Shown here piece by piece: positions 1 through 8,792 of a DNA stretch of 64,000 bases. The notes beneath the pieces are model-generated. The model made no database searches. It was given only the letters and a program-made list of their open reading frames with translations, and was not told where the DNA came from. Both the position numbers and the translations under genes were made by a program. Each line of letters opens with the position of its first letter. Position 1 is the stretch's first letter. This stretch comes from Rheinheimera aquimaris (GTDB lineage Bacteria > Pseudomonadota > Gammaproteobacteria > Enterobacterales > Alteromonadaceae), in contig NZ_JAJAVQ010000004.1 in assembly GCF_020531985.1 (NCBI RefSeq), forward strand, positions 620,001-684,000, written 5' to 3'.

Positions 1-4
1 CCCG

Positions 5-346
5 TTAGTTAGCTGCTGATGCCGCCACATCCTGAATAGTGACTTTACCTTTGATACGATCTTCATAAGGTTGCAGCATGCGGGTGACTTTTACCGCCTG
101 ATTAGCCCGGGCAAAATCCATTAATTGCTGACCGTTGCATACAATCCGCTCTACCGCGTCCTGCTTGCTGATATAGTGCGATTTTAACGTTTTGTGTAGG
201 CCTAAACGGTCATCTTCAGCGGTATCGGTACATACCTGCACCAAGGCTTTGTATAAATAACCATCTTTCTGATAATCGCCGGCGGTTGCCGGTACTGCCA
301 AACTGGCGCTTGCCAGAGATACTGCGAATAAAATTGCGGTTTTCAT
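5..346 (-). CDS. DUF3718 family exported protein
   Basis: Small exported protein of about 113 residues with no known function. The first in-frame ATG lies 13 codons further upstream (385), but the ATG at 346 starts a clean signal peptide (MKTAILFAVSLASASLAVPATA), so it was chosen. The mature part has the cysteine and acidic pattern VCTDTAEDD followed later by IVCNGQQL, which I recognise as the DUF3718 pattern of Alteromonadales. The two cysteines could form a periplasmic disulfide (inference). It stands alone, on the same strand as the sensory operon at 0.5-3.3 kb but separated from it by about 150 bases. Confidence 0.75.
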   Translation of the reverse strand: MKTAILFAVSLASASLAVPATAGDYQKDGYLYKALVQVCTDTAEDDRLGLHKTLKSHYISKQDAVERIVCNGQQLMDFARANQAVKVTRMLQPYEDRIKGKVTIQDVAASAAN

Positions 347-493
347 TGTGCTGTCCTCTGCTGTGGGAAACATGGCGTTTGCCATAACGATATTCTGGCA
401 GGGAGCAGGGGCTGTGACCGCTGTGTTGGGGTAAGAGGTGGCGCCGATGGTACTAAGTGATAAGGCGGCGCCGGGTAGGGATGAGCGGTGAAT

Positions 494-1228
494 TCAGCTT
501 TGTGGCAGGGCGCTCAGCTGCTCTGCCCAGTTCATTTTGTAGCGTCTTGACGCACTGACCAATTTGCCGTTAGTCAGAATAAACTGGTAGTCATTGTTGT
601 GTGGCTGAACTTTGTGCACATGATGCAGGTTAAGTAAGGTCGAACGGTGTACCTGAACAAACTGCTCCGGCAGACGCTGCAGCAATTCTTTCATCGTTTC
701 ACGGATCACCACTGTCTCGTTTAGCGTGTGAATACACATGTAATTGCCGGCAGCCTCAATCAGTAAGATCTCAACGTCATCCAGCAGCAGCGTTGAAGCG
801 CCGGTTTTAAAGGTTAATTTGTGGCTGGGTGTTGCTGCAACAGGTTGTTTGTCCAGTGCCGTTCTGGCATCAAGCAGTGTTTGCGCCAGACGCTGGCGCG
901 ATACCGGCTTGAGCAGATAATCAAAAGCGAAGTGCTCAAAGGCTGAGAACGCAAACTGCTCATAAGCTGTTACCAGAATAAACAGTGGCGGCGTCATCGC
1001 CGAGGCTTTGCCAGCTTGTTTTAAAATTTCAATACCCTTGATACCGGGCATCTGAATATCGAGAAACACCAGATCTATGTCTGTTGCTGTTTGCAAAAAT
1101 GCCAGGGTGTCGTCGCCATTGTCAAAACAAGCGACAATGTCAAGGTTGGGGTAAACTGCCAGCTTCGCTTTTAAGTTACTGATTGCTAAAGGTTCGTCGT
1201 CGGCGATAATTACATTAAGCGCTGCCAT
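494..1228 (-). CDS. LytTR-family response regulator
   Basis: DNA-binding response regulator of the AlgR/LytR type, 244 residues. The receiver domain covers about residues 4-115 with acidic pocket DDE (10-12), phospho-acceptor Asp57 in FLDIQMPG and Lys107 in LLKP. A LytTR DNA-binding domain covers about 135-240, ending in the typical VHRSTLLNLHHV and SRRYK segments. The ATG at 1228 was chosen over one 16 codons upstream because the receiver begins directly after it. It overlaps the end of the preceding kinase gene by 14 bases, so translation is probably coupled. It should act as the output of the two kinases upstream. The target genes cannot be told from the sequence. Confidence 0.9.
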   Translation of the reverse strand: MAALNVIIADDEPLAISNLKAKLAVYPNLDIVACFDNGDDTLAFLQTATDIDLVFLDIQMPGIKGIEILKQAGKASAMTPPLFILVTAYEQFAFSAFEHFAFDYLLKPVSRQRLAQTLLDARTALDKQPVAATPSHKLTFKTGASTLLLDDVEILLIEAAGNYMCIHTLNETVVIRETMKELLQRLPEQFVQVHRSTLLNLHHVHKVQPHNNDYQFILTNGKLVSASRRYKMNWAEQLSALPQS

Positions 1229-2297
1229 CCAGGGCCTCCGTCGGTAAACTGATCTGGCTGTAGAAGCCATTTGCACTCTGGCTTAGCAGCAAGTGCGCTT
1301 TGTCACCAAACAATAGCTGCAAGCGCTCGGCCAGGTTAAGTAAGTTTGTGGGTCGCTGCGTATCAGGCCAGCCGCCTTCAGCTGTGGCGCCCTCTTGCGC
1401 CAATGTGATCTGTAGTTTGTTGTCCTGCACGCGAACATCAATATGCAGCAGCACGTCACCACTTAGCTCTGCAACACTGTATTGAATAGCATTTTCTGCC
1501 AGCGGCTGCAGCAACAGCGGTGGGAAATTCAGTGCCGGAACTTTGGCCGGTAACTGCCAGTTTAATTGCAGTCGCTGGCCAAAGCGGATTTGCTGAATGG
1601 CCATATAAGCCGATAACGCATCCAGCTCCTGCTGCAGCGGGATAAAGTTGTCATGCTGATTCTTCAGTGAATGGCGCAGGTAAGTTGATAAGTACTCAAT
1701 CAGTTGCTCCGCCGCCAGCCCACTTCGCTGCACAATAAGCGCATTCAGCGCATTTAACGTATTAAACATAAAGTGCGGGTTAAGCTGATAGCGCAGCACT
1801 TTAAGCCGGGCTTGCCGGGCCTGCCTGGCCAGTTCCTGCTGTTTTAAAAAGCCGCTGTAATATAGCTGGTTGCTTTTTATCAGCATAAATACCGCCAGCC
1901 AGCCAGCGAGTGGCAATAGCACCAGCGAAAACGCCTGCAGATACTTAAGCGGTGAACTGACATCTGTCATTGTCTCTGATGCATAAGCCATAATCAGGCT
2001 TTGCCGCAGCACTACCATCAGTAGCCACAGCGGCAACAATACCGCCAGTAAACGGCGAAGCTGCTGCCGGAATGGACGGGGCTGGTGTAATTCGTGCTGG
2101 CCGAGCAAACCGGTAACCGTAAAATGTATCAGCGTTATCAGGCTGTATATCCACAGATAAGGCCAGGCAGCTTCATTTTGCAGCGGCACCAGTACGGCCA
2201 GGTGGATAAACTTTACCAACAGGTAGCTGAGCCAGAACATGGTGTGCCAGTACCAGAAATGACCGGCTCTGGAAGCCGAAAGACTTATCGCTGCCAT
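1215..2297 (-). CDS. LytS-type sensor kinase, degenerate ATP site
   Basis: Membrane histidine kinase of the His_kinase (LytS/YehU) family, 360 residues. About four membrane helices lie within residues 15-142, followed by a short coiled linker. The phospho-acceptor His175 is intact in the motif LNPHFMFN and the N box is intact (Asn269 in PLAENAIQY). The nucleotide-binding G boxes are not: where the sister kinase has SDDGPG this one has AQEGAT, and where the sister has GVGLDNIRNRL it has PTNLLNLAERL. It may therefore bind ATP poorly and work as a partner or phospho-acceptor of the neighbouring kinase (inference). Its start overlaps the preceding stop by one base (TGATG), so the operon is tightly coupled. 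Confidence 0.88.
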   Translation of the reverse strand: MAAISLSASRAGHFWYWHTMFWLSYLLVKFIHLAVLVPLQNEAAWPYLWIYSLITLIHFTVTGLLGQHELHQPRPFRQQLRRLLAVLLPLWLLMVVLRQSLIMAYASETMTDVSSPLKYLQAFSLVLLPLAGWLAVFMLIKSNQLYYSGFLKQQELARQARQARLKVLRYQLNPHFMFNTLNALNALIVQRSGLAAEQLIEYLSTYLRHSLKNQHDNFIPLQQELDALSAYMAIQQIRFGQRLQLNWQLPAKVPALNFPPLLLQPLAENAIQYSVAELSGDVLLHIDVRVQDNKLQITLAQEGATAEGGWPDTQRPTNLLNLAERLQLLFGDKAHLLLSQSANGFYSQISLPTEALDGSA

Positions 2298-3346
2298 CAG
2301 GCGCTCTGCCAGGGTAAGCTGATATCAACGGTAAAGCCTTGCGGTGTTGCCCCGATATCCAGCCGGGCGTCGGCGCCAAAGTGTTGTAGCAAGCGGTTAC
2401 GGATATTGTCCAGGCCAACACCAGAACTTTGTGCCGGTGCGGCCAGTTCAGAACCCGGGCCGTCATCAGAAACCTGCAGATGAACGCTATTTTGCCGGCG
2501 TGTACCCCCGATAGTAATAGTGGCACCTTGCTGACGGGTGGCGACGGCATACTTGATGGCATTTTCAACCAGAGGCTGCAGCAGCAGCGCAGGGATCCGT
2601 TGTTGCTTTAATGACTCATCAATTTGCCAGTTAACTTTCAGCTTGTCACCAAAACGGGTTTTCTGCAGCTGCAGATAAGCATTGATGGCCGATAATTCGT
2701 CTGCCAGCTGTACCAGGCTATCCGGCGACTTGCTCAGCGAATAACGTAAAAAGGTGGCCAGTTGTTCCGACATGATTTCTGCATCATCGTAGCGCTCAGC
2801 TTCCAGCAGTGCACAGACTGAATTTAACGCATTAAAGGTAAAGTGTGGGTTCAACTGATGGCTTAATGCCTGCAGTTCAAGCTGCTGAATTTTCTGGCTG
2901 AGCTGGCTGGTTTCGGCCTCGCGGGCCAGCTGCTGCTGGTTAATCAGCACAGTAAGGTAACAGGCCGCCCAGACAAAAAATGCCAGCACTGAGGTATCCA
3001 GGTTGCCGATCAGCATACGCATATCAATAATATCTTTATCCCACAGCACCATCCAGAAGGCGTTTTCAGCCGGTATATAAATCAGTGCCACCAGCGCCAC
3101 ACCGGCAAGCAGTTGCCAGTTAGCAAAGAATTGCTGCTGGATTCGCCGGTAAGACCATACCACTACGATAGCCGTCAGCAGCATGGCCACCATCTCGCTG
3201 GCCAGCATAGTGGGTAGGTAGCGCCACTCAAATTCTTTGTTATGTATCAGGGCATTATGCCAGGAGCTTAGTAGTCCCAGGCTGAAAATTGCACACCAGT
3301 AGTACAGGTTAAAACGCAATAACTTACTCAGGCTGATAAAGGGCAT
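2297..3346 (-). CDS. LytS-type sensor kinase
   Basis: Second His_kinase-family membrane sensor, about 349 residues, first gene of the three-gene operon. Around four membrane helices precede residue 142. His171 in LNPHFTFN, the N box (PLVENAIKYA) and both G boxes (SDDGPG, GVGLDNIRNRL) are canonical, so this copy should be catalytically active. It probably phosphorylates the LytTR regulator directly, possibly as a heterodimer with the degenerate kinase next to it. The ATG at 3346 was preferred, but a GTG nine bases upstream (3355) is in frame and cannot be excluded. No extracellular sensor domain is visible, so the signal is unknown. Confidence 0.9.
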   Translation of the reverse strand: MPFISLSKLLRFNLYYWCAIFSLGLLSSWHNALIHNKEFEWRYLPTMLASEMVAMLLTAIVVVWSYRRIQQQFFANWQLLAGVALVALIYIPAENAFWMVLWDKDIIDMRMLIGNLDTSVLAFFVWAACYLTVLINQQQLAREAETSQLSQKIQQLELQALSHQLNPHFTFNALNSVCALLEAERYDDAEIMSEQLATFLRYSLSKSPDSLVQLADELSAINAYLQLQKTRFGDKLKVNWQIDESLKQQRIPALLLQPLVENAIKYAVATRQQGATITIGGTRRQNSVHLQVSDDGPGSELAAPAQSSGVGLDNIRNRLLQHFGADARLDIGATPQGFTVDISLPWQSA

Positions 3347-3528
3347 AACGCGCACCGGTGGATAAACTGAGGTTCAGTATAAGCGATAGCGGTGTTTTTG
3401 CGCTAAGCGCTGGATAACCGGATGAAAATCCGGGGCAAAGCTGCTGTGAATATTCATAAAACTGCCATTTTTGTGCCGGGCGCGTCGGGTATGCTGTCAT
3501 ATAAACTTCATTACCGGGAGCACGACGG

Positions 3529-4542
3529 TTGTATAGCGAGACTGACACTATGCTGCCAGAGTTGTTGCAGTTGCAACAGATGATTGCGCAGGCGCCGGCG
3601 CAGCTGCGTACACAAGTGCTGACAAAAGTGCCGCACATGACAGAAAAGCTGCCGGTGTACGCACTGGCACTGGGCAAACAGGATAAAGCGCTACCCGCTG
3701 TTGTGCTGGTCGGTGGCGTACACGGTCTGGAACGTATTGGCACTCAGGTGGTGCTGGCTTACCTGCAAACCTTGCTAAACCGTTTACCCTGGGACTTATG
3801 CCTGCAGCATACGCTGGAGCATTGCTGTATTTATTTTATTCCGCTGCTAAACCCTGCCGGCATGGCCAATGGCTGGCGTGCCAATGGCAATAGTGTCGAT
3901 TTAATGCGTAATGCCCCGGTAGACTGCACCGAAGGTGCAGCCTGGCTGGTAGGCGGGCAGCGGATCAGCCGGGCGATTCCGTGGCATCGCGGTAATGCAG
4001 AGCTTATGGAAGCTGAAAGCCAGGCGCTGGTCAATTTTATTCAGCGAGAGCTGTTCGACAGGCCGTTTTCGCTGGTGCTGGATTGTCATTCCGGCTTTGG
4101 TACTACAGACCGGTTATGGTTTCCTTATGCGAAAAGCAAGCGGCAACCGATAGCACATCTGGCCGAAATGTACCGCTTACGGCAACTGTTATTTCAAAGC
4201 TATCCGCACCAGAACTACATTTTTGAGCCGCAGTCGCAGCATTATCTGTGTCATGGTGATTTATGGGACTACCTGTACGATTTAGCTCAGACGCAACAGA
4301 GCATGATGTTGCCGTTGACGCTGGAGATGGGGTCGTGGAACTGGGTGCGCAAAAACCCGTTTCAGTTACTGTCGTCGCTTGGCATGTTCCATCCGGTGAA
4401 ACCGCACCGGGTAAAACGGGTGCTGCGCAGCCATTTGATCCTGATTAATTTTTTGATTAACAGCACTATGTCCTATCAGAACTGGTTACCGCTGGCCAAC
4501 GCTGATGCGCTGTCAGCCGAGGCAAAAGCGCTGTGGTACTAA
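3529..4542 (+). CDS. M14-family zinc carboxypeptidase-like protein
   Basis: Cytoplasmic metallopeptidase of the M14/succinylglutamate-desuccinylase group, 337 residues. Zinc ligands appear as HGLE (His65, Glu68) and LDCHSG (His187). The substrate-binding segment is GNSVDLMRNAP, and the general base is probably Glu266 in LEMGSW. The likely start is TTG at 3529, eight bases after a GGGAG ribosome-binding site. An ATG at 3550 (seven codons later) is the alternative. No signal peptide is seen. An alpha/beta hydrolase follows 18 bases downstream, so the two are probably co-transcribed. The substrate is unknown; many relatives are simply annotated M14 family zinc carboxypeptidase. Confidence 0.82.
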   Translation: MYSETDTMLPELLQLQQMIAQAPAQLRTQVLTKVPHMTEKLPVYALALGKQDKALPAVVLVGGVHGLERIGTQVVLAYLQTLLNRLPWDLCLQHTLEHCCIYFIPLLNPAGMANGWRANGNSVDLMRNAPVDCTEGAAWLVGGQRISRAIPWHRGNAELMEAESQALVNFIQRELFDRPFSLVLDCHSGFGTTDRLWFPYAKSKRQPIAHLAEMYRLRQLLFQSYPHQNYIFEPQSQHYLCHGDLWDYLYDLAQTQQSMMLPLTLEMGSWNWVRKNPFQLLSSLGMFHPVKPHRVKRVLRSHLILINFLINSTMSYQNWLPLANADALSAEAKALWY

Positions 4543-4560
4543 ATACAGAAGGTCGCAACG

Positions 4561-5343
4561 ATGCACACTGTTGATACCACGCCGGTACTGTTGATCCGCG
4601 GCTTAATGCGCGAGCAGCGCCATTGGGGCGAGTTTAAACCGTTGCTGCAGGCGGCGTTACCCAATCCGGTATTGAGTCTGAACTTTGCCGGTTGTGGTGA
4701 GCTTTTTCAGCAGCGCTCGCCGTGTCATATCAGCGCACTGCGCCAGTCGGTGCGTCAGCAACTGCTGGTTGAACCGCAATTCAGTGGCAGGGTGCACCTG
4801 CTGGCGATTTCGCTTGGCGGTATGTTGGCGCTGGACTGGGCACTTAGCTATCCGCAAGAAGTGGCATCTCTCACGCTTATCAACAGCAGTGCCAGGCCGT
4901 TGTCGCCCTTTTACCGGCGGCTGAACTGGCGGAACTATCCGCGCATAGTAAGTACTCTGTTTGCCAGCGCCATGCAGCGCGAGCAGCTGATCCTGGCACT
5001 CACCAGCAATAACACAGCTAAGCATTCACACATTTTGCCTGATTGGCAGCGCTGGCAGCAGCAGTGTCCGGTCAGTACGGACAATGCACTGCGCCAGCTG
5101 TGGGCGGCGAGCCGCTTTAAGGTAACCGCTAAGCCACAATGCCCGCTGCTGCTTATCAGCAGTATGCAGGATCGGCTGGTGAGCCCACAATGCAGTGTCG
5201 ATTTAGTCCGCCACTGGCAGGCGCAGCATATACAGCATCCGTGGGCCGGGCACGATTTACCGCTGGATGATGCGCCGTGGCTGGTGCAGCGTTATCAGCA
5301 GCAGCTGCGCTCATTTGACAGTGCAGAGCGCAGGTTTAACTGA
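4561..5343 (+). CDS. Alpha/beta hydrolase
   Basis: Alpha/beta hydrolase of 260 residues, without signal peptide. The nucleophile elbow AISLGG carries Ser84. The acid is probably the Asp of SSMQDRLV and the catalytic His that of WAGHDLPLDD. It starts 18 bases after the M14 peptidase gene and probably shares its mRNA. Its last 49 bases overlap the convergent HAD phosphatase gene. The substrate cannot be deduced: the family includes esterases, peptidases and haloperoxidase-like enzymes. Confidence 0.82.
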   Translation: MHTVDTTPVLLIRGLMREQRHWGEFKPLLQAALPNPVLSLNFAGCGELFQQRSPCHISALRQSVRQQLLVEPQFSGRVHLLAISLGGMLALDWALSYPQEVASLTLINSSARPLSPFYRRLNWRNYPRIVSTLFASAMQREQLILALTSNNTAKHSHILPDWQRWQQQCPVSTDNALRQLWAASRFKVTAKPQCPLLLISSMQDRLVSPQCSVDLVRHWQAQHIQHPWAGHDLPLDDAPWLVQRYQQQLRSFDSAERRFN

Positions 5344-5978
5344 GTGAAATCCAGCTCGCTCAAGCAGCGCAGTTTCATATCGGCAGCATCAAACTTGCTA
5401 TGGTGCCAGTCGTGTTCGGCTGGTAAGGCGCAAACCTTCATACCGGCAGCTTTGGCGGCAGTCATGCCGGTGAAAGAGTCTTCAAATACCAGGCAGTGCT
5501 CTGGCGCAACACCCAGATTTTTCGCCGCCAGCAGATAAATATCCGGTGCCGGTTTACCTTCAGTGACCATTTCAACACTGCAGCAGGTGCTGAAATAAGG
5601 CCGGATCTGTAACTTTTGCAGCGTGGTATCCATTAAAAAGCCGGGCGAGTTGGTGGCCAAACCTACCGGCAATTCAGCCTGACGCAAATGATCCAACAGC
5701 CGCAGCAAGCCTTTTTTCGGCACACCAGCGGCGTTAATTTGTGTTGCTACCTGCTGTAACACTGCTTGTTCTGCTTCGTCTAACGACATAGACGACCACG
5801 GTGATTGCTGATACCAGTGTGCGGTGACCAGTTTGGTTGTCATACCAACGGTTTGTTGTTGGCGCTTGGGGCAAATGGTTACGCCAAGGCTACTGAACAC
5901 CTCAAGCTCGGCCTGTTGCCACATCGGCTCTGAATCAATCAGCACACCGTCCATATCAAAAATAACTGCCTGGATCAT
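5295..5978 (-). CDS. hxpB: HAD phosphatase, HxpB/YniC-like
   Basis: Soluble sugar-phosphate phosphatase of the haloacid dehalogenase superfamily, 227 residues. Motif I is DMDGVLIDSE, motif II lies in LATNSPG, the Lys of motif III is in EGKPAPDIY, and motif IV is FEDSFTGM. The cap insertion lies between motifs I and II. The pattern matches E. coli hexitol phosphatase B (YniC), which dephosphorylates 2-deoxyglucose-6-P and hexitol phosphates; the exact substrate here is inferred. The C terminus overlaps the convergent hydrolase gene by 49 bases. The family name is more secure than the symbol. Confidence 0.8.
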   Translation of the reverse strand: MIQAVIFDMDGVLIDSEPMWQQAELEVFSSLGVTICPKRQQQTVGMTTKLVTAHWYQQSPWSSMSLDEAEQAVLQQVATQINAAGVPKKGLLRLLDHLRQAELPVGLATNSPGFLMDTTLQKLQIRPYFSTCCSVEMVTEGKPAPDIYLLAAKNLGVAPEHCLVFEDSFTGMTAAKAAGMKVCALPAEHDWHHSKFDAADMKLRCLSELDFTQLNLRSALSNERSCC

Positions 5979-6005
5979 AATGCTCCCGTTAGCGTTTGGC
6001 CTGAA

Positions 6006-6695
6006 TCAGTCTGTCAGGCTCAAATGTGGTTTACCGGCAATATAGGCACTGCGAAAAGTAGCAAAATACTGTTGCAACGCTGTGGCAGCGGCGTCATCTT
6101 CGGCCAGTTTAAGTATTTCTATTGCCACTTCTGCCGTACAAAGCTGATGCAGATGTGCCGCTTCGCGCAGCGCATAGCTCGATGCCTGCTGCGGTTGAAT
6201 GCCCAGCACCGGCATTGTCGCCAGATAGGGGCTTTTAAACATTTTTTTTGCCTCGCGCCAGGTACCGTCCAGCATCACAAACAGCGGTGTTTTACCCTGC
6301 TGCACGGCCGGTAGTGTCAGCGGGCTGTCAATGCAGCGCTCTGCATCGGCATATTGCTGCGGAAATACCACTACAGGTGCGTAGTTGTCATTGACTAATA
6401 ACGCCAGCATCGCAGGATCTGGTCGGGTTCTGTCCCAAACATAGGCATGATTGTCGGTTATGACATCAGCAATAATGCGGCCGGTATTACTGGGTTTATA
6501 ACATTCACCGGTGTACATGATAAAACAAAAAGCACTTTTGCTTACAACATTGGGTCGGGCAGTGCAGATACAATCTGTCCTGGGCAGTAAACACGTGTCG
6601 CAGCGTTTTACTTTACTGCCGCGGGCATTAAATACCCTTGTGGCTTTGGCCAGTTCGCGAGCGCGAAGCGATAGTACAGAATTAAGATGTGACAC
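6006..6695 (-). CDS. tapT: tRNA-uridine aminocarboxypropyltransferase (DTW domain)
   Basis: DTW-domain protein of 229 residues, similar to E. coli TapT (YfiP), which places the acp3 group on U47 of tRNA using S-adenosylmethionine. Visible signs are the N-terminal cysteine cluster CDTCLLPRTDCIC (probably metal binding) and the signature DGTWREAKKM. It is the first of two minus-strand genes here, 27 bases before the HAD phosphatase gene, so the two may be co-transcribed. The assignment follows from family knowledge; E. coli also has a second, distinct DTW paralogue. Confidence 0.83.
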   Translation of the reverse strand: MSHLNSVLSLRARELAKATRVFNARGSKVKRCDTCLLPRTDCICTARPNVVSKSAFCFIMYTGECYKPSNTGRIIADVITDNHAYVWDRTRPDPAMLALLVNDNYAPVVVFPQQYADAERCIDSPLTLPAVQQGKTPLFVMLDGTWREAKKMFKSPYLATMPVLGIQPQQASSYALREAAHLHQLCTAEVAIEILKLAEDDAAATALQQYFATFRSAYIAGKPHLSLTD

Positions 6696-6763
6696 AAGCG
6701 CCCCGCATTGAGTTGACAGGGCGCTATTTTAGCCGCTTTTTACGTCAGGGCAATTGGCTTGTA

Positions 6764-7498
6764 TCACCGCGCGGTGGGTTTTTCTACTACCAGGACAAAG
6801 CGATCTGTTTTGCCGCGAACCAATTGATCGAATACTGACTTGCTGTAGTCATCATTGCGGTTGGCAAGCACAGTACTGTCCGTGACCAGATTAAAACCAA
6901 AACCTTGCAGCTCTTGGCTAACATAAGCGGCTTCAATGCGGTGTAATTCTTGTGCTGCGCTAACTCCGCTACCCGCTGCAGCATTATGATCTACCACCAG
7001 CATACGGCCACCGGGTTTCAGTGCGATGTATATTTGTTTCATCAGTTGCTGCGGGTTTATCTGCCAGCCATCACTGACATGATACATATCGTGATAACCC
7101 ATAATAAAGTACACCGCATCAATACTGTCGGGTTTAAGCGGTAATGCGTCCACTTCGGCATCCAGTCGCTCAACATTGCTTAACCGGTTCTTTGCCAGCC
7201 TGGTTTCAAGTTGCTTGCCGACATAAGGTAAATAAGCCTTGTTGTTATGCAGCAGAACCTTGCCGGTTTTGCCGACTTGTTGCGCCAGCAATTCACTGAA
7301 ATAGCCGCCGCCCCCGAGTAGATCCAAGACGGTATCACCCTGCTGCAGAGGCAATAATGTTGCCATCTCACAGGGTAAACTGGCCGCATCACGTATTTTA
7401 TCGGCGTCGCTGCGCGCGGCGTCATCAAGTTTAAGCTCGCACGCTATCAGCTGGGCATGAGTCAATACTAGGGTTATTGCTAATAATATACGGTACAT
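6764..7498 (-). CDS. Exported class I SAM-dependent methyltransferase-like protein
   Basis: Protein of 244 residues with an N-terminal signal peptide (MYRILLAITLVLTHAQLIAC) followed by a Rossmann methyltransferase fold. Motif I is VLDLLGGGGYFSELLA, an acidic residue follows in VERLDAEV, and post-motif segments LKPGGRMLVVDH are present. The signal peptide has a cysteine near the cleavage region, so a lipoprotein is possible. An exported SAM enzyme is unusual because SAM is cytoplasmic. Similar predicted periplasmic methyltransferases occur in related marine gammaproteobacteria, but their role is unknown to me. It is monocistronic by spacing. Confidence 0.75.
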   Translation of the reverse strand: MYRILLAITLVLTHAQLIACELKLDDAARSDADKIRDAASLPCEMATLLPLQQGDTVLDLLGGGGYFSELLAQQVGKTGKVLLHNNKAYLPYVGKQLETRLAKNRLSNVERLDAEVDALPLKPDSIDAVYFIMGYHDMYHVSDGWQINPQQLMKQIYIALKPGGRMLVVDHNAAAGSGVSAAQELHRIEAAYVSQELQGFGFNLVTDSTVLANRNDDYSKSVFDQLVRGKTDRFVLVVEKPTAR

Positions 7499-7674
7499 AA
7501 TTTTGCTGCCTTATTAGTCGGGAAACGACCCCAGCGTGACCGCCTGCAAGCAGGTGCAGCAGCAAATTGGTGCGGCCGGACGTGAAAATGTGGCAGGCGG
7601 GGCAATATTGCTGTGCTCACCTGTGACGGCACTGCTGTGCTAAACTGGCCGCTTTAAGCTGCTGCGGAGTTTGG

Positions 7675-8586
7675 GTGTCAATAGCAACTAAACCATCGGA
7701 AATAACCTTGCCGGCCGACAATGAAGGCTGGGCCACGGTATTACACTATTTAGCTGTAAAGTTTCCTTATATCGCCGAATCTGTCTGGCGACAGCGGATC
7801 CTGGCCGGCAAAGTGTACTGGTTTGGTGGCGAGCCCATTACTGTTGATACCCCGTTTAAAGCCAGCAAACGCCTTTGTTACTATCGCGAAGTAACAAAGG
7901 AACCTGTTATCCCTTTTACGCACAATATTTTATATCAGGACGAGCATATACTGGTGGCCGACAAACCTCATTTTCTGCCGGTAACGCCGGGCGGCGAATA
8001 TGTGAATGAGTGCTTATTGGCGCGGTTAAAGCGCGACACCGGCCTTGAGGATATAGTACCTGTACACCGGCTTGACCGCGACACAGCGGGGCTGGTGCTG
8101 TTTTCGGTCAATGCAGACAGCCGGCCGGCGTATTATCAGCTGTTTAGTCAGGCTAAGATTAGCAAAAGCTATCAGGCCGTAGCCCGTTTAACCCCGGCGC
8201 TCTGCAATGCCGCACTGCCGGTAAACTGGCATATTGCCAACCGTATTGAAAAAAGCCAGCCCGCTTTTATTAATGCGATAGTGCCGGGAGAGGTGAATGC
8301 AATGTCGGATATCAGCTTGCTGCAGCATGCTGATGGCCTGGGTCTGTTTGAACTGATTCCGCATAGTGGTAAAACCCATCAGTTGCGTTTACATATGCTT
8401 AGCCTGGGAATGCCAATTTTGCATGATAATTACTACCCGGTACTGCAGCCAAAGCGTCCGCCGCAGTTTGACAAACCTTTACATTTACTCGCCAAAACCT
8501 TGAGTTTTATCGACCCGGTGACGAACTCGGCACAGGCCTTTACCAGCCAACAGCAATTGGCGCTGCGGCCGGCGGCAGTATCTTAA
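7675..8586 (+). CDS. RluA-family pseudouridine synthase
   Basis: RNA pseudouridine synthase of 303 residues. The catalytic segment is HRLDRDTAGLVLFSVN, where the Asp of RLDRDT is the nucleophile, and the RNA-fold segment HSGKTHQLRLHM is typical of the RluA family. The start is GTG at 7675, five bases after a GGAG ribosome-binding site; no ATG is available before the domain. The N-terminal part (about 70 residues) is not a clear S4 domain. The target (rRNA or tRNA position) cannot be assigned without a tree against RluA, RluC, RluD and TruC. Confidence 0.85.
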   Translation: MSIATKPSEITLPADNEGWATVLHYLAVKFPYIAESVWRQRILAGKVYWFGGEPITVDTPFKASKRLCYYREVTKEPVIPFTHNILYQDEHILVADKPHFLPVTPGGEYVNECLLARLKRDTGLEDIVPVHRLDRDTAGLVLFSVNADSRPAYYQLFSQAKISKSYQAVARLTPALCNAALPVNWHIANRIEKSQPAFINAIVPGEVNAMSDISLLQHADGLGLFELIPHSGKTHQLRLHMLSLGMPILHDNYYPVLQPKRPPQFDKPLHLLAKTLSFIDPVTNSAQAFTSQQQLALRPAAVS

Positions 8587-8616
8587 GCACTTTCCGGTAT
8601 GCTAGCCGCGAGTAAA

Positions 8617-8698
8617 CGCCGCCCTAACATGCAATACTGTGCCGCAGTCGACATGACAGATAAATATTTTTTCTTTAAAAATCAAAATTAGGGCGGCG
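8617..8698. repeat. Long-range inverted repeat
   Basis: An 11-base arm CGCCGCCCTAA (8617-8627) is repeated inverted and without mismatch as TTAGGGCGGCG (8688-8698), with 60 bases between them. An inner AT-rich hairpin (ATTTTT, TCTTT, AAAAAT) lies at about 8666-8682. It sits between the end of the pseudouridine synthase gene and the chemoreceptor gene. It could be a terminator structure, a leader RNA of the chemoreceptor gene or a small MITE-like element. Confidence 0.45.
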
Positions 8699-8792
8699 CA
8701 ACAGGCAAGTACAAAAAACTCAACTATGCTAACAAGATTACAGAGTCTGAGTACTCTCTGGATTAAATCGTTGTCTTAGAGTGAGATAGATT

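Noticed and set aside
1300-1485. Plus-strand frames inside the LytS operon
   Set aside because: They are opposite-strand shadows of genes with clear histidine-kinase motifs.
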